Source of the DNA: Mesorhizobium onobrychidis
GTDB lineage: Bacteria; Pseudomonadota; Alphaproteobacteria; Rhizobiales; Rhizobiaceae
NCBI RefSeq assembly: GCF_024707545.1
Contig: NZ_CP062229.1
Coordinates: 372,001 to 436,000 of the forward strand
Length of the DNA: 64,000 bases
Direction: 5' to 3'
Both the position numbers and the translations under genes were made by a program. This document shows, in pieces, positions 28,119 to 38,471 of the stretch; position 1 is the first letter of the stretch, and the number at the start of each line of letters is the position of its first letter. Under the pieces are notes generated by a model, which worked only from the letters and a program-made list of their open reading frames with translations, searched no databases and had not been told where the DNA came from.

Positions 28119-29078
28119 TTACAGCTTCCTGAGCGCCACTTCCTCGACCAGATGATTGGCGCCCTTGCGCAGGATGAGATCGGCGCGGGCTCGCGTCGGC
28201 AGGATGTTCTCGCGCAAATTCTTCAGATTGATGTTGGTCCAAAGGCCCTCGGCGATGGCCCGGGCCGCTGCTTGCGAAAGTTGCGAATAGCGGTGGAAGA
28301 AGGAGTCCGGATTGCGGAAGGCGGTCTCGCGCAGCCGCATGAAGCGGGCGATGTACCATTGATGGATCAGCTCCTCTTCGGCATCGATATAGATGGCGAA
28401 GTCGAAGAAATCCGACAGGAAAGGCACGATCTTGCCGTCCTTCGGCAGCTTGCCCGGCTGCAGCACGTTGATGCCTTCGAAGATCAATATGTCCGGCCGG
28501 TCGATAGTCTGGAACTCGCCGGGAACGACGTCGTAGGTCAGGTGCGAATAAACAGGCGCGCGGACATTGCGCTGCGCCGATTTGATGCCCGACAGGAAAC
28601 GCAGCAATGCGCCGACATCGTAGCTGTCGGGAAAGCCCTTGCGCTCCATCAGATTGTTGCGGCGCAGGATTTCGTTGGGAAGCAGGAAGCCGTCAGTGGT
28701 GATCAGATCGACCTTGGGGCTCGACGGCCAGCGCGCCAGCAATTCCTTGAGCACGCGAGCCGTGGTCGATTTGCCGACCGCGACAGAGCCGGCAATGCCG
28801 ATGATGAAGGGCGTTTTGACGACATCCATCGCGTTGAAGAAGGCCTGGCGCTGCCTGAACAGAAGCTGGCTCGCCTCGACATGGGCCGACAAAAGCCGCG
28901 ACAGCGAAAGATAGATGCGCTTGACCTCCTCGAGGTCGACCGGGTCGTTGAGCGAACGCAGGCGACGGACCTCGTCCTCGCCGAGCGTCATCGGCGTGTC
29001 GGCGCGGAACTGCGACCATTGCTCCGCCGAGAAAAAACGAAAGGGCGAATATTTCTCGGTGGGGGCGAGCTGGTCCAT
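28119..29078 (-). CDS. coaA: pantothenate kinase, type I
   Basis: First enzyme of coenzyme A synthesis from pantothenate. The 319-residue protein has the P-loop GSVAVGKS (97-104), the [12 protein letters not shown] segment and FEGINVLQ, all standard for CoaA. It follows hisE by about 25 bases, the hisE-coaA linkage being common in rhizobia. Confidence 0.96.
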   Translation of the reverse strand: MDQLAPTEKYSPFRFFSAEQWSQFRADTPMTLGEDEVRRLRSLNDPVDLEEVKRIYLSLSRLLSAHVEASQLLFRQRQAFFNAMDVVKTPFIIGIAGSVAVGKSTTARVLKELLARWPSSPKVDLITTDGFLLPNEILRRNNLMERKGFPDSYDVGALLRFLSGIKSAQRNVRAPVYSHLTYDVVPGEFQTIDRPDILIFEGINVLQPGKLPKDGKIVPFLSDFFDFAIYIDAEEELIHQWYIARFMRLRETAFRNPDSFFHRYSQLSQAAARAIAEGLWTNINLKNLRENILPTRARADLILRKGANHLVEEVALRKL

Positions 29079-29102
29079 CGAGTTTCCTACCCTCCGCAGC
29101 GA

Positions 29103-29429
29103 TCAGCCCCGGTCCTGCCGAGACGCCTTTTCGGCGATGCCCGAACGACCGGTGCGGCGTTCGAGTTCGGTCAGGACATCGGCAAGCGGAATGCCGGCGA
29201 CGCCCAGAACGACAAGCCAATGATAGATGAGATCGGCGCTTTCCGAAACGAGGGCTTGTCTGTCACCGCCAACGGCCGCGATCACCGTTTCGACCGCCTC
29301 TTCGCCGAGCTTCTGTGCCGCCTTGCCCTGGCCGCCCGCAAACAGCTTTGCCGTCCATGAATCCGGATCGCCGGAATGCGCGCGTTCCCTGATGATTGTC
29401 TCCAGGTCGGAGAGCGAAAACTCAGCCAT
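29103..29429 (-). CDS. hisE: phosphoribosyl-ATP pyrophosphatase
   Basis: 108-residue MazG-like enzyme of the second histidine step. Metal-binding acidic helices are visible in [13 protein letters not shown] and [12 protein letters not shown]. Here hisE is a separate gene (hisI is not in the window). It lies behind a palindromic element that separates it from hisF. Confidence 0.94.
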   Translation of the reverse strand: MAEFSLSDLETIIRERAHSGDPDSWTAKLFAGGQGKAAQKLGEEAVETVIAAVGGDRQALVSESADLIYHWLVVLGVAGIPLADVLTELERRTGRSGIAEKASRQDRG

Positions 29430-29451
29430 GGTGCCATCTATCTGCTTGTTT

Positions 29452-29499
29452 AAGCATGATCTTTCCCGAAAACCGGCTCCCGTTTTTGGGATGATGCTT
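29452..29499. repeat. dispersed intergenic palindrome, copy 9 (hisF-hisE gap)
   Basis: Arms aagcat(gat) and (atg)atgctt flank cccgaaaaccggctcccgtttttggg. Its outer edge overlaps the TAA stop codon of hisF, so the element abuts the coding sequence inside the operon. Confidence 0.8.
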
Positions 29500-30290
29500 T
29501 AGAGCCGATCCGCTGGGGAGTCCAGTCGCATCGGCAGGCCGGCGCGGGCCATATGCGCCTTGGCTTCGGCAATGCTGTAAGTGCCGAAATGGAAGATCGA
29601 TGCCGCCAGCACCGCGCCGGCATGGCCATCGCGAATGCCCTCAACCATGTGATCGAGCGTGCCGACGCCGCCGGATGCGATGACTGGCGCACGCACGGCG
29701 TCGGCTACCGCGCGGGTGAGCGCGATGTCGTAACCGGCCTTGGTGCCGTCGCGGTCCATCGACGTCAGCAGGATCTCGCCGGCGCCGCGATCGACCACCT
29801 GCTGAGCGAATTCGACCGCGTCGATGCCGGTCTTCTCGCGGCCGCCATGGGTGAAAATCTCCCAGCGGGCGGCCTCGCCTTCGCCCGACACTTTCTTGGC
29901 GTCGATGGCGACGACGATGCACTGGTTGCCGAATTTGTCAGCCGCCTCGGCGACGAAATCGGGATTCTTCACCGCCGCCGTGTTGATCGACACCTTGTCG
30001 GCGCCGGCCAAGAGCAGCTTTCTTATGTCGGCGACCTGGCGCACGCCGCCGCCGACGGTCAGCGGCATAAAACATTGTTCGGCGGTGCGGGCGACGATGT
30101 CGAAGATGGTCTCGCGATTTTCGGACGAAGCGGTGATGTCGAGGAAACAGAGTTCGTCGGCGCCGGCGGCGTCATAGGCCTTGGCCGCCTCGACCGGATC
30201 GCCGGCATCGACCAGGTCGACGAAGTTGACGCCCTTGACGACGCGGCCGTTCTTGACGTCGAGACAGGGGATGACACGGGCTTTCAGCAT
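29499..30290 (-). CDS. hisF: imidazole glycerol phosphate synthase, cyclase subunit
   Basis: HisF uses ammonia from HisH to form imidazole glycerol phosphate and AICAR. The 263-residue TIM barrel starts [16 protein letters not shown], carrying the catalytic Asp, and has the second half-barrel [14 protein letters not shown] with the other catalytic Asp. Its ATG shares a base with the stop of the arginase-like gene (TGATG). It ends within a palindromic repeat. Confidence 0.97.
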   Translation of the reverse strand: MLKARVIPCLDVKNGRVVKGVNFVDLVDAGDPVEAAKAYDAAGADELCFLDITASSENRETIFDIVARTAEQCFMPLTVGGGVRQVADIRKLLLAGADKVSINTAAVKNPDFVAEAADKFGNQCIVVAIDAKKVSGEGEAARWEIFTHGGREKTGIDAVEFAQQVVDRGAGEILLTSMDRDGTKAGYDIALTRAVADAVRAPVIASGGVGTLDHMVEGIRDGHAGAVLAASIFHFGTYSIAEAKAHMARAGLPMRLDSPADRL

Positions 30291-31126
30291 CAGATCCTCC
30301 CAAGCGCGGCAAGAAAATCGCCAAGCAATTGCCCGACGACAGGCGGAACCTCGCCCTTGGCGTCAAAGGCAGGATCGTAGGCAGACAGGGTGACGCCGAC
30401 TATCGGGATCGACTTGGCCAGCCCGCAAACCAGTTGCCGCAGTTCCTCCGGATTTGGACCTCCCGGCCGTGCATAGCGGTTCACCTGCAGCACATCCGGA
30501 TCGTGAACGTCCAGATCCAGATGCAAATGTACTTGGGCCGCGCCGGCCGCCTTGAGCTTTCCGACATTGTCGAGTGCATCGGCCCATTGGGCGCGAATGA
30601 TCGGCAACGTCTCTAGAAGCCGCCTTTCATCGGGATCGAGGTCGCGCGCATCGACCAGCATGCACCGCGACGGGTCGATCGCCTGGAAGCCGGCAATCGC
30701 TGACGTCATCGGGCGCCAGCAGAGCCCCAGCGTCGTCGCCAGCGCCATGCCGTCGAGAAAGCCGTAGGCGGACGTCTCTGGCGTATTGAGGTCACCGTGC
30801 TGATCGATCCAGATGATCGAATCTGCGGTATCGCCAGCCACCGCACCGGCGGCGGTCAGGCAATTTCCGGTGAGCACAATGGGAAAACGCTCATCGTCGC
30901 GCGCCATGTCGACCTTGGTGGCGACTGCCCGACAAACCGCGAAACCTGTCGCGATTTCGCGTCTCTGGGCATCGCCGACCTCGCCGATGTCCTCGACGAT
31001 GACATCATGGCCGCGCAAGGCAAGTTCATCGACAAGCCCGCCGGCGAGGATAGCGTCGGGGCCCTGGCCAAAGCCGGCGTGGTAATGGCCGCTGTCATAG
31101 GGTGCGAGGATGATCGAGAGTTTCAT
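30290..31126 (-). CDS. arginase/ureohydrolase-fold protein embedded in the his operon
   Basis: 278-residue protein with the ureohydrolase metal-site pattern [11 protein letters not shown] (Asp108, His110, Asp112) and [13 protein letters not shown] (Asp204, Asp206). The usual first metal ligand, the His of a GGDH-type motif, is Cys89 here ([10 protein letters not shown]; codon TGC at 30860-30862). It is coupled on both sides: ATGA overlap with hisA and TGATG with hisF. The activity is unknown; arginase, agmatinase or formiminoglutamase-like reactions are possible. It is not a recognised histidine-biosynthesis enzyme. Confidence 0.8.
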   Translation of the reverse strand: MKLSIILAPYDSGHYHAGFGQGPDAILAGGLVDELALRGHDVIVEDIGEVGDAQRREIATGFAVCRAVATKVDMARDDERFPIVLTGNCLTAAGAVAGDTADSIIWIDQHGDLNTPETSAYGFLDGMALATTLGLCWRPMTSAIAGFQAIDPSRCMLVDARDLDPDERRLLETLPIIRAQWADALDNVGKLKAAGAAQVHLHLDLDVHDPDVLQVNRYARPGGPNPEELRQLVCGLAKSIPIVGVTLSAYDPAFDAKGEVPPVVGQLLGDFLAALGRI

Positions 31127-31872
31127 CGCGCCCTCGCCTTCTCCGATCCTGCCGCCAGGATGGCCAGTGCCTCGGCCGGATCGATACGCCCGTCATATAG
31201 TGCGCGGCCGGAGATGGCGCCTTCGAGTTTTTGCGCATCGGGCATGGTCATGCGCACGATGTCGGCGATCGAGGCGAGCCCCCCGGAGGCTATGACCGGG
31301 ATCGAAACCGCTTCGGCGAGATCGATGGTGGCATCCCAGTTTATGCCGGTCAGCACACCGTCGCGGTCGATGTCGGTGTAGATGATGGCGGCGACGCCGG
31401 CGCCCTCGAACTTCCTCGCCAGTTCGATGACGCCGAGGCTCGAGGCCTCGGCCCAGCCCTCGACCGCTACCTTGCCGCCCTTGGCGTCGATGCCGACGGC
31501 GATCCTGCCCGGGAACGCCTTGCAGGCCTGCCTGACCAGATCCGGATCGCGCACCGCCACCGTGCCGAGAATGATGCGGGCCAGCCCGCGATCGAGCCAG
31601 TCCTCGACCTGCGCCAGGGTGCGGATGCCGCCGCCGAGCTGCACCGGGTTTTTTGTCGCTTTGAGGATGGCGCCGACCGCCGCGCTGTTGACACTCTGGC
31701 CCTTGAAGGCGCCGTTGAGGTCGACGACATGCAGCCATTCAAAGCCCTGTTGCTCGAAGGCCCTGGCCTGCGCGCCCGGGTCGTCATTGTAGATCGTCGC
31801 GGTCGCCATGTCGCCGTGCTTCAGGCGCACGCACTTGCCGTCCTTGAGGTCGATGGCCGGGAACAGGATCAC
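31123..31872 (-). CDS. hisA: ProFAR isomerase (phosphoribosylformimino-AICAR-P isomerase)
   Basis: 249-residue TIM barrel homologous to HisF, opening [14 protein letters not shown] with the catalytic Asp and containing [12 protein letters not shown] in the second half. The start is GTG at 31872, three bases past the DUF1330 stop, with GAAGG upstream. It overlaps the arginase-like gene by four bases. Confidence 0.96.
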   Translation of the reverse strand: MILFPAIDLKDGKCVRLKHGDMATATIYNDDPGAQARAFEQQGFEWLHVVDLNGAFKGQSVNSAAVGAILKATKNPVQLGGGIRTLAQVEDWLDRGLARIILGTVAVRDPDLVRQACKAFPGRIAVGIDAKGGKVAVEGWAEASSLGVIELARKFEGAGVAAIIYTDIDRDGVLTGINWDATIDLAEAVSIPVIASGGLASIADIVRMTMPDAQKLEGAISGRALYDGRIDPAEALAILAAGSEKARAR

Positions 31873-31875
31873 CGT

Positions 31876-32166
31876 TCAGGCGCCTTCAACAATGACGAAG
31901 TGACCGGTCGAGGCGGCAAGCCTGTACTTCAATGCCTCCCGGTATTCAGGCGATTCGTAGCATTCTATCGCCCTGTCGTAGGACTCGAACTCCACCAGGA
32001 CGTGGCGGTTGCCTGTCGGCCCTTCCGGGTTCGCGTAACGCCCCGCACGCACGGGAAACTTCGCACCATATTTCGCAAACGCCGCCGCGTTCGCCTCGAT
32101 ATATTGCTTGTAGCCCTCGGGATCGCGGACATCGACCATCGCCATCCAGTAGCCTTTCTTGCTCAT
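31876..32166 (-). CDS. DUF1330 family protein
   Basis: 96-residue dimeric alpha-beta-barrel-type protein (DUF1330) recognised from the pattern YWMAMVDVRDPEGYKQYI, followed by GRHVLVEF-like and CYESPEYREALKYR segments (here NRHVLVEFESYDRAIECY). Function unknown. It lies between hisH and hisA with a four-base gap to hisH, so it is transcribed with the histidine operon. Confidence 0.88.
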   Translation of the reverse strand: MSKKGYWMAMVDVRDPEGYKQYIEANAAAFAKYGAKFPVRAGRYANPEGPTGNRHVLVEFESYDRAIECYESPEYREALKYRLAASTGHFVIVEGA

Positions 32167-32170
32167 TATC

Positions 32171-32821
32171 CTAGGGCCTCCAGCGCAGGAAATTGGTGAT
32201 CAGCGCCAGGCCAAGCGCCTGGCTCTTTTCGGGATGGAACTGCGTGCCGGCGAGATTGTCGCTGACAACAGTGGCCGTCACCGGACCGCCATAATCGGCA
32301 ATCGCCAGCACGTCGTCGGCTTTCCTGGCGTCGAGATGATAGGAATGGACGAAATAGGCGTGCAATCCCTTGGTGCCGGTCGGAATGCCGGAAAACAGCG
32401 GATGCTTGCGCGTGAGCTCGATCGTGTTCCAGCCGATCTGCGGGATCTTCAGCGCAGGATCGGCCGGGGTGATCTCCTTGACGTCCCCGGCGATCCAGCC
32501 AAAACCTTTTGTAACGGTCTTTTCCAGGCCCCGCTCCGACATCAGCTGCATGCCGACGCAGATGCCGAGGAACGGCCGCCCCTTGACGATCGCCACCTCC
32601 TCGACCGCTTCCCACATGCCGGCCACAGCGCGCAGCCCGGCCGCGCAATCGGCATAGGCGCCGACGCCGGGCAGGACGATGCGGTCGGCGGTTCTGACAC
32701 GCTCGGCATCGGCGGTCAGGTCGATCGCGGCGGCGATTCCGGCTTCATGCGCGGCGCGCTCGAAGGCCTTGGTGGCCGAGCGCAGGTTGCCCGAGCCGTA
32801 GTCGATGATCGCGACCCGCAT
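32171..32821 (-). CDS. hisH: imidazole glycerol phosphate synthase, glutaminase subunit
   Basis: 216-residue class I glutamine amidotransferase supplying ammonia to HisF. The nucleophile elbow [11 protein letters not shown] carries the catalytic Cys, and the C-terminal triad His/Glu is in FHPEKSQ. Standard length. It lies between DUF2628 and DUF1330 genes of the his operon. Confidence 0.96.
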   Translation of the reverse strand: MRVAIIDYGSGNLRSATKAFERAAHEAGIAAAIDLTADAERVRTADRIVLPGVGAYADCAAGLRAVAGMWEAVEEVAIVKGRPFLGICVGMQLMSERGLEKTVTKGFGWIAGDVKEITPADPALKIPQIGWNTIELTRKHPLFSGIPTGTKGLHAYFVHSYHLDARKADDVLAIADYGGPVTATVVSDNLAGTQFHPEKSQALGLALITNFLRWRP

Positions 32822-32822
32822 G

Positions 32823-33299
32823 TCAGGGTCTTCCCGGAGTGTGGTTCAACCCTAGCGCGATGCCCATATGCGCTGGCCGGGCATGGGCAGCATCCGGGAC
32901 GATGCGTTGCGCGGGCGCTTGCTCATCCGAATGCGCTTCGGCTTCCAGCACATAGCGCGTATCGGCATCGTCGATCCTGCCGGCCGCGACGACGCCCCAT
33001 TCATGCCAGCCACGACGGCGCAACGCGGCAATCCGCAAGGCCTGACCTTCCAGACCGACATAGAGCGATACAAGCAGCGACAGCAGCGGGCCGGCGAGCC
33101 CAAGGCTCATTCCTTCGGCAAGCATCGAAAGGAGAGCCATGGCGACAAACGCCAGCGCTGCCTCGATCCACAACCGGTGCCAGAGCAGCCACAGCGGCGG
33201 CACGAGGAAGCCGAGCCAAGAAAACCCATCACGGACAAAGGCCGTTGTGTCAGGCTTTTCGCCGCGGCCCGGCGGTTCCATCACGACATAGATCGCCAT
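32823..33299 (-). CDS. DUF2628 family membrane protein
   Basis: 158-residue protein with a hydrophilic N-terminus ([10 protein letters not shown], then [13 protein letters not shown] FVRDGFSW) followed by three hydrophobic segments around residues 27-50, 53-70 and 71-95. It matches the DUF2628 family, commonly found between hisB and hisH in rhizobia. Function unknown. Confidence 0.87.
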   Translation of the reverse strand: MAIYVVMEPPGRGEKPDTTAFVRDGFSWLGFLVPPLWLLWHRLWIEAALAFVAMALLSMLAEGMSLGLAGPLLSLLVSLYVGLEGQALRIAALRRRGWHEWGVVAAGRIDDADTRYVLEAEAHSDEQAPAQRIVPDAAHARPAHMGIALGLNHTPGRP

Positions 33300-33302
33300 C
33301 GC

Positions 33303-33902
33303 CTATCCCTTCAGAGATCCCTTGGTGGAAGGAACCGCGTCCGGCTGGCGCGGGTCGCTTTCAAGCGCGATGCGCAGCGCACGCGCCACCGCCTTGAAGC
33401 AGGTCTCGGCGATGTGGTGATTGTTGGCGCCGTAGTGGTTGGTGACATGCAGCGTGATGCCGGCATTCTGCGCCAGGGCCTGGAAGAATTCGCGTACCAG
33501 TTCGGTGTCGAACGTGCCGATCTTCGGCGACGAGAACGCAACGTTCCAGACAAGGAAAGGACGGCCGGAGACGTCGATCGCCGCGCGCGTCAGCGTCTCG
33601 TCCATGGCGAGATCGACCGAGGCATAGCGCATGATACCGCGCCGCTCGCCCAACGCCTTGGCAAGCGCCTGGCCGAGCGCGATGCCGGTGTCCTCGACCG
33701 TGTGGTGGTCGTCTATGTGCAGATCGCCCTTGGCCTTGACCGTCATGTCAATCAGCGAATGGCGCGACAGCTGGTCCAGCATGTGGTCGAAGAAGCCGAC
33801 GCCTGTCGAAATATCGGATTTTCCCGAGCCGTCGACCTGGACCGATACGGAGATGTCGGTTTCCCCAGTCTTGCGGCTGGCGTTGGCGGAACGGGGCAGC
33901 AT
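33303..33902 (-). CDS. hisB: imidazoleglycerol-phosphate dehydratase
   Basis: 199-residue monofunctional HisB (no phosphatase domain). The manganese-binding histidine motifs [21 protein letters not shown] and [10 protein letters not shown] are present. First gene of the minus-strand his operon, divergent from hslV across a 222-base spacer (33903-34124) that must hold both promoters; I could not identify them with confidence. Confidence 0.96.
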   Translation of the reverse strand: MLPRSANASRKTGETDISVSVQVDGSGKSDISTGVGFFDHMLDQLSRHSLIDMTVKAKGDLHIDDHHTVEDTGIALGQALAKALGERRGIMRYASVDLAMDETLTRAAIDVSGRPFLVWNVAFSSPKIGTFDTELVREFFQALAQNAGITLHVTNHYGANNHHIAETCFKAVARALRIALESDPRQPDAVPSTKGSLKG

Positions 33903-34124
33903 GACCTCATCCTTGTCCAGAGTTCAGGCGTTCCAAGCGTCCACATGCTTGAAAACGAGAGCCTTCTAGCAGCATGATCCGGCGATTGCCAGTTGCCATG
34001 CCAGGGGATATCGAGCCTGGCGGATGGCCGGTTGGCAATCATCGGACCTATGCATACATATGGTCGATCAAGTCACGTAACGCGCCAATCGCCTTGTCGG
34101 GACCGGTGCTGATCGGAGCAGAAG

Positions 34125-34676
34125 ATGTCGAATGAACTGACCATGCACGCCACGACGATTCTGACCGTGCGCAGGGGCGGCAAGGTGGTGATCGCCGGTG
34201 ACGGCCAGGTCAGCCTTGGCCAGACGATCATGAAAGGCAACGCCAAGAAGGTGCGCCGCATTGGCAAAAGCGGCAATGTCATTGCCGGTTTCGCCGGTGC
34301 CACCGCTGATGCCTTCACGCTTCTGGAGCGGCTCGAGGCCAAGCTCGAACAATATCCGGAGCAATTGACGCGGGCCTGCGTCGAACTCGCCAAGGACTGG
34401 CGCACCGACCGCTATCTGCGCCGGCTGGAAGCGATGATGCTGGTTGCCGACAAGTCGGTCTCACTGGCGCTGACCGGCACCGGCGACGTGCTCGAACCCG
34501 AACATGGCGTCATGGCCATCGGTTCGGGCGGCAACTACGCGCTGGCCGCGGCGCGCGCGCTGATGGACTCCGACAAGGATGCCGAAGAAATCGCCCGCAA
34601 GGCGATGCAGATCGCATCCGACATTTGCGTCTACACCAACAACAACTTTGTCATCGAAACCCTCGATGCCGGCTGA
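34125..34676 (+). CDS. hslV: HslV, proteolytic subunit of HslUV
   Basis: ATP-dependent protease subunit, proteasome-like. The mature N-terminal threonine motif [19 protein letters not shown] begins at Thr10 after a short propeptide [23 protein letters not shown] is also typical. 183 residues before processing. hslU follows after two inserted genes, a common rhizobial arrangement. Confidence 0.97.
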   Translation: MSNELTMHATTILTVRRGGKVVIAGDGQVSLGQTIMKGNAKKVRRIGKSGNVIAGFAGATADAFTLLERLEAKLEQYPEQLTRACVELAKDWRTDRYLRRLEAMMLVADKSVSLALTGTGDVLEPEHGVMAIGSGGNYALAAARALMDSDKDAEEIARKAMQIASDICVYTNNNFVIETLDAG

Positions 34677-34690
34677 GCCGGCCGCTGGCT

Positions 34691-34732
34691 ATGATCCCGA
34701 AAAGTGGAAACCGGTTTTCGGAGGAGATCATG
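34691..34732. repeat. dispersed intergenic palindrome, copy 10 (hslV-GNAT gap), overlapping a start codon
   Basis: Core aaaagtggaaaccggttttc is the same 20 bases as in copy 1. The right arm ggagatcatg carries both the ribosome-binding site (GAGGAG) and the ATG of the following acetyltransferase gene. Confidence 0.85.
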
Positions 34733-35245
34733 GCCAAACAAGAAAATACCTATGATTTTCGGCCGGTGACCGAGGCGGACCTGCCGATGATCGCGGCATG
34801 GCTGGCCGAGCCGCATGTCGCGGAGTGGTGGGACGATCCCGAGACGGAGATCGCCCAGATCCGCGAACACATCGACAGCATTTCCGTTGAGCCGCTGATC
34901 ATCGAGCTCGACGGCTCGCCGATCGGGTACATGCAGAGCTACGACCCGCATCTGGAGGACGGCCATCCCTACAGCGACCAGCCGTTCGGCACGCTCGGCA
35001 TCGATCTGTCGATCGGCAGGCCTGAGCTTGTCGGACGCGGCCACGGCTCGGCAATTGTCCGGCAGTTCGTGGAACAGCTGTTCGAGGAAGGGGTGCCGCG
35101 TGTCATCATCGACCCGGATCCATCCAACGGACCAGCGATCCGCGCCTATGAAAAGGCCGGTTTCAGAGCTATCGATCGAAGGCAATCGGAATATGGCGAC
35201 GCCGTGCTGATGGCAATCGACGCAGAAGAAGGTGACGCCGAATAG
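34730..35245 (+). CDS. GNAT-family N-acetyltransferase (AAC(6')-like)
   Basis: 171-residue GNAT protein resembling aminoglycoside 6'-N-acetyltransferases of the AacA type: [16 protein letters not shown] at the start, the WWDDPE segment, the acetyl-CoA loop [14 protein letters not shown] and the C-terminal [13 protein letters not shown]. The physiological substrate is unknown; an antibiotic role cannot be inferred from sequence. ATG 34730 has GAGGAG upstream, both supplied by a palindromic repeat. Confidence 0.88.
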   Translation: MAKQENTYDFRPVTEADLPMIAAWLAEPHVAEWWDDPETEIAQIREHIDSISVEPLIIELDGSPIGYMQSYDPHLEDGHPYSDQPFGTLGIDLSIGRPELVGRGHGSAIVRQFVEQLFEEGVPRVIIDPDPSNGPAIRAYEKAGFRAIDRRQSEYGDAVLMAIDAEEGDAE

Positions 35246-35273
35246 GGCGACGCCGAAGAGGGGCAGTAACAAC

Positions 35274-35873
35274 ATGAGCACAACCGGCGCCGACAAGACC
35301 GTCTCGGCCTATGAAGACAGTTGGCGGATAGGACTTCTGCTCGTCCTCGGCCTGATCATATTCCAGGCCGGAGCCCTTTACGGCATGGGCCGAACGCCGA
35401 TCTGCACATGCGGCTATGTCAAGCTGTGGCACGGCATCGTGCAGAGCTCGGAGAATTCCCAGCATATTTCCGACTGGTACACATTCTCGCACCTCATCCA
35501 CGGCTTCCTGTTCTATGCGCTGGCGTGGTTTCTGTTCCCGCGCTCGCCGATCGGGCTCAGGCTGGCATTTGCGGTGGTCATAGAGGGCGGCTGGGAACTT
35601 CTCGAGAACAGCCCTTTGATCATCGAGCGCTACCGGGCCGGCACGATCTCGCTCGACTATTACGGCGACAGCATCATCAATTCGGTGGCGGACACGCTGG
35701 CCATGGTGCTGGGATTTGTGATGGCGCGCAGGCTTCCTATATGGGTGATCGTGACCCTGGCCGTCATCTTCGAATTCGGTGTCGGCTACATCATCCGGGA
35801 CAATCTGACACTCAACGTGATCATGCTGCTGCATCCGTTCGAGTCCATCCGGCAGTGGCAAAGTGGAATTTAG
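35274..35873 (+). CDS. DUF2585 (UPF0314) membrane protein
   Basis: 199-residue protein with about four hydrophobic segments (20-40, 78-95, 100-115, 145-180) and conserved blocks [30 protein letters not shown] and [11 protein letters not shown]. This pattern fits UPF0314/DUF2585, typical of the hslV-hslU interval in Rhizobiales. Function unknown. The stop overlaps the ribosome-binding region of hslU. Confidence 0.9.
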   Translation: MSTTGADKTVSAYEDSWRIGLLLVLGLIIFQAGALYGMGRTPICTCGYVKLWHGIVQSSENSQHISDWYTFSHLIHGFLFYALAWFLFPRSPIGLRLAFAVVIEGGWELLENSPLIIERYRAGTISLDYYGDSIINSVADTLAMVLGFVMARRLPIWVIVTLAVIFEFGVGYIIRDNLTLNVIMLLHPFESIRQWQSGI

Positions 35874-35877
35874 GAAT

Positions 35878-37191
35878 ATGAGCACATTTTCGCCCCGCGA
35901 GATCGTTTCGGAACTCGATCGCTTCATCATCGGCCAGAAGGACGCCAAGCGCGCCGTGGCCATCGCCTTGCGCAACCGCTGGCGCCGCCAACAGCTCGAA
36001 GGCCAGATGCGTGAAGAGGTGATGCCGAAGAACATCCTGATGATCGGCCCAACCGGCGTCGGCAAGACCGAGATCTCGCGCCGCCTGGCACGCCTTGCCG
36101 GTGCGCCGTTCGTCAAGGTCGAGGCGACCAAATTCACCGAGGTCGGCTATGTCGGCCGCGACGTCGAGCAGATCATCCGCGACCTGGTCGAGATCGCTAT
36201 CGGGTTGGTGCGCGAGAAAATGCGCGAGGATGTCAAGGCGCGCGCCCATATCAATGCCGAGGAACGTGTGCTGGAAGCGCTCGTCGGCAAGACGGCGAGC
36301 CCGGCCACGCGCGACAGTTTCCGCAAGAAGCTGCGCGACGGCGAACTCGACGACAAGGAGATCGAGATCGAGGTGAGCGATACCGGCACTGGCGGCATGC
36401 CCGGCTTCGAGATCCCCGGCATGCCGGGCGCCAATATCGGCGTGTTGAACATCAACGACATGCTGTCGAAAGCCATGGGCGGCCAGAAGACCAAGACGCG
36501 CAAGACGACGGTGAAGGAATCCTACGCGGTGCTGGTCGGCGACGAGTCCGACAAGCTGCTCGACCAGGATGAGGTGGTGCGCAGGGCGCTCGAATCGACC
36601 GAAAACGACGGCATCGTCTTCCTCGACGAGATCGACAAGATCGCCTCGCGCGAGGGCGGCATGGGCGCCGGTGTTTCCCGCGAAGGCGTCCAGCGCGACC
36701 TGCTGCCGCTTGTCGAAGGCACCACGGTCGCGACCAAATACGGACCGGTGAAGACGGACCACATCCTGTTTATCGCATCGGGTGCGTTCCACGTTGCCAA
36801 GCCGTCCGACCTGTTGCCAGAATTGCAGGGTCGTCTGCCGATCCGCGTCGAGCTGCGTGCACTGGAGAAGGACGATTTCGTCCGCATCCTCACCGAGACC
36901 GAGGCCAGCCTGATCAAGCAGTACGTCGCATTGATGAAGACCGAGGGCGTCGATCTCGTCTTCACAGACGACGCCATCGATTCGCTGGCCGGCATCGCCG
37001 TCGATCTCAACGCCAGCGTCGAGAACATCGGCGCCAGACGGCTGCAGACGGTGATGGAACGGGTGCTGGACGAGATCTCCTATGATGCGCCGGACCGCCA
37101 CGGCACGGCGGTGACCATCGACGCCGCTTATGTGCAAAAGCATGTCGGCGATCTGTCCAGAAACACGGATTTGTCGCGATTTATCCTGTAG
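35878..37191 (+). CDS. hslU: HslU, ATPase subunit of HslUV
   Basis: 437-residue AAA+ unfoldase that feeds substrates to HslV. Walker [10 protein letters not shown] (from residue 57), Walker [12 protein letters not shown], the sensor region around [12 protein letters not shown], and the C-terminal tail NTDLSRFIL that activates HslV are all visible. ATG 35878 follows TAGGAA, which is part of the upstream stop. A 256-base spacer containing a palindrome follows. Confidence 0.97.
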   Translation: MSTFSPREIVSELDRFIIGQKDAKRAVAIALRNRWRRQQLEGQMREEVMPKNILMIGPTGVGKTEISRRLARLAGAPFVKVEATKFTEVGYVGRDVEQIIRDLVEIAIGLVREKMREDVKARAHINAEERVLEALVGKTASPATRDSFRKKLRDGELDDKEIEIEVSDTGTGGMPGFEIPGMPGANIGVLNINDMLSKAMGGQKTKTRKTTVKESYAVLVGDESDKLLDQDEVVRRALESTENDGIVFLDEIDKIASREGGMGAGVSREGVQRDLLPLVEGTTVATKYGPVKTDHILFIASGAFHVAKPSDLLPELQGRLPIRVELRALEKDDFVRILTETEASLIKQYVALMKTEGVDLVFTDDAIDSLAGIAVDLNASVENIGARRLQTVMERVLDEISYDAPDRHGTAVTIDAAYVQKHVGDLSRNTDLSRFIL

Positions 37192-37390
37192 CAGGCGATC
37201 CATTCTACAAGAGATGGGGCCGGGCGACCCGGCAAGTTCCGAGACGTGTGGCCAAATGGAAGCATCTGGCCAGCTTTTGTCTTGCCGGTTGCAGGGGCTC
37301 TCGACTCCCCTTCCAGCTTTACCTAGTTTGCCGGCAACACCAGCGCCGCGCAGCTTTTGGATGTGCAAAGGGCGCTGTACAGTTGGTTCT

Positions 37391-37429
37391 GCGCATGACC
37401 CCCGAAAATCGATTCCGAGGGTCATGCGC
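37391..37429. repeat. dispersed intergenic palindrome, copy 11 (hslU-DUF1402 gap)
   Basis: Arms gcgcatgaccc and gggtcatgcgc around ccgaaaatcgattccg. It lies just before the DUF1402 gene. The rest of the 256-base spacer shows no gene. Confidence 0.8.
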
Positions 37430-37447
37430 TGTTGCAGGCGGCGGCGC

Positions 37448-38407
37448 ATGAAAAAAACGATCCTCGTCACTCTCGGGCTGACGCTGGCGACAGCCATGTT
37501 CGCCGCCGAAGCGGCGACGATGGTGCCGCCGGGCAACAGTCATGCCGAACAGCCCAACATACCGGGCGCCTCAAGCCGGCGCACCCAGGCCACCAACACC
37601 ACCTTCCAGGCAAAATACAGCAAGGTCTATGCGCTGCTGCAGCACGACGCCGATCTTCGCGGCAAGATCAGCCAAGCGGCGGCGACCTATGGCATCGACC
37701 CGATGCATATCGTCGGCGCCATCGTCGGCGAGCACACCTACAATGTCGACGCCTATGACCGGCTGCAGACCTACTACGTCAAAGCGATCTCCTATCTGTC
37801 GAGCAAGCTGTCCTTCGCCTATGAAGGCGAGGACATCACCGATTTCGTGCAGCGGCCGCAATTCCAGGAATGCGCCGGCAAAACGGACAGTTACGCGCTC
37901 TGGGAATGCCGCGAGCAGGTGTGGAACCAGTCCTTTCGCGGCAAGACTGTCGGCGGCGAGAGCTTCCCCGACGACCGCTTCGGCGCCACCTTCTTCCAGC
38001 CCTATTATGCCGGCCAGACCTTCGGCCTTGGTCAGCTCAATCCGCTGACCGCGTTGCAGATGAGCGATCTCGTGCACCAGGTGTCCGGCCTGCCGAAGCT
38101 CGACGTCGGCGATCCGAACGCGGTCTACAAGACCATCATGGATCCGGACCTGACATTGGATTATGTCGCGGCGACGATCCGGAAATCGATCGATGCCTAC
38201 CAGAGCATTGCCGGCTTCGACATATCGGGCAATCCCGGCATCACATCGACGCTCTACAATGTCGGCAATCCGGAACAGCGCGCCCATGCGCTGAAGGCCG
38301 AGAACGACAGGCGCCGCGACGCGGGCGAACCGGAGAAGCTGCCCGAGGAAAATTACTATGGCTGGCTGGTCAACGACAAATTGCCGGAGCTGAAGGCGCT
38401 GTTTTAG
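37448..38407 (+). CDS. exported DUF1402 family protein, lysozyme-like motif
   Basis: 319-residue protein with a Sec signal peptide (MKKTILVTLGLTLATAMFAAEA, cleavage near 20-23; quoted in full only to residue 20: MKKTILVTLGLTLATAMFAA). It matches the DUF1402 family, usually found downstream of hslU in rhizobia. A Glu-containing GAIVGEHTYNVDAYD (Glu95) and a later FGLGQLNPLTA (193-202) resemble the catalytic Glu and GLMQ-type loops of lytic transglycosylases; a peptidoglycan-cleaving role is inference. ATG 37448 is the only start that gives a signal peptide. Confidence 0.85.
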   Translation: MKKTILVTLGLTLATAMFAAEAATMVPPGNSHAEQPNIPGASSRRTQATNTTFQAKYSKVYALLQHDADLRGKISQAAATYGIDPMHIVGAIVGEHTYNVDAYDRLQTYYVKAISYLSSKLSFAYEGEDITDFVQRPQFQECAGKTDSYALWECREQVWNQSFRGKTVGGESFPDDRFGATFFQPYYAGQTFGLGQLNPLTALQMSDLVHQVSGLPKLDVGDPNAVYKTIMDPDLTLDYVAATIRKSIDAYQSIAGFDISGNPGITSTLYNVGNPEQRAHALKAENDRRRDAGEPEKLPEENYYGWLVNDKLPELKALF

Positions 38408-38444
38408 AACGTGTTGAGATTCGGACTTTGAGCCGGATCGAAGT

Positions 38445-38462
38445 CGCCCTTTCGGGCGTTTG
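38445..38462. terminator. short bidirectional hairpin between DUF1402 and mocF
   Basis: Stem cgccc/gggcg with a short loop followed by ttt, located between converging genes. Weak. Confidence 0.45.
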
Positions 38463-38471
38463 CGCGCCGGT

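Noticed and set aside
33903..34124. Heat-shock (RpoH) promoter for hslV
   Set aside because: A CTTGAA is present near 33949 but no convincing -10 partner at the right spacing.
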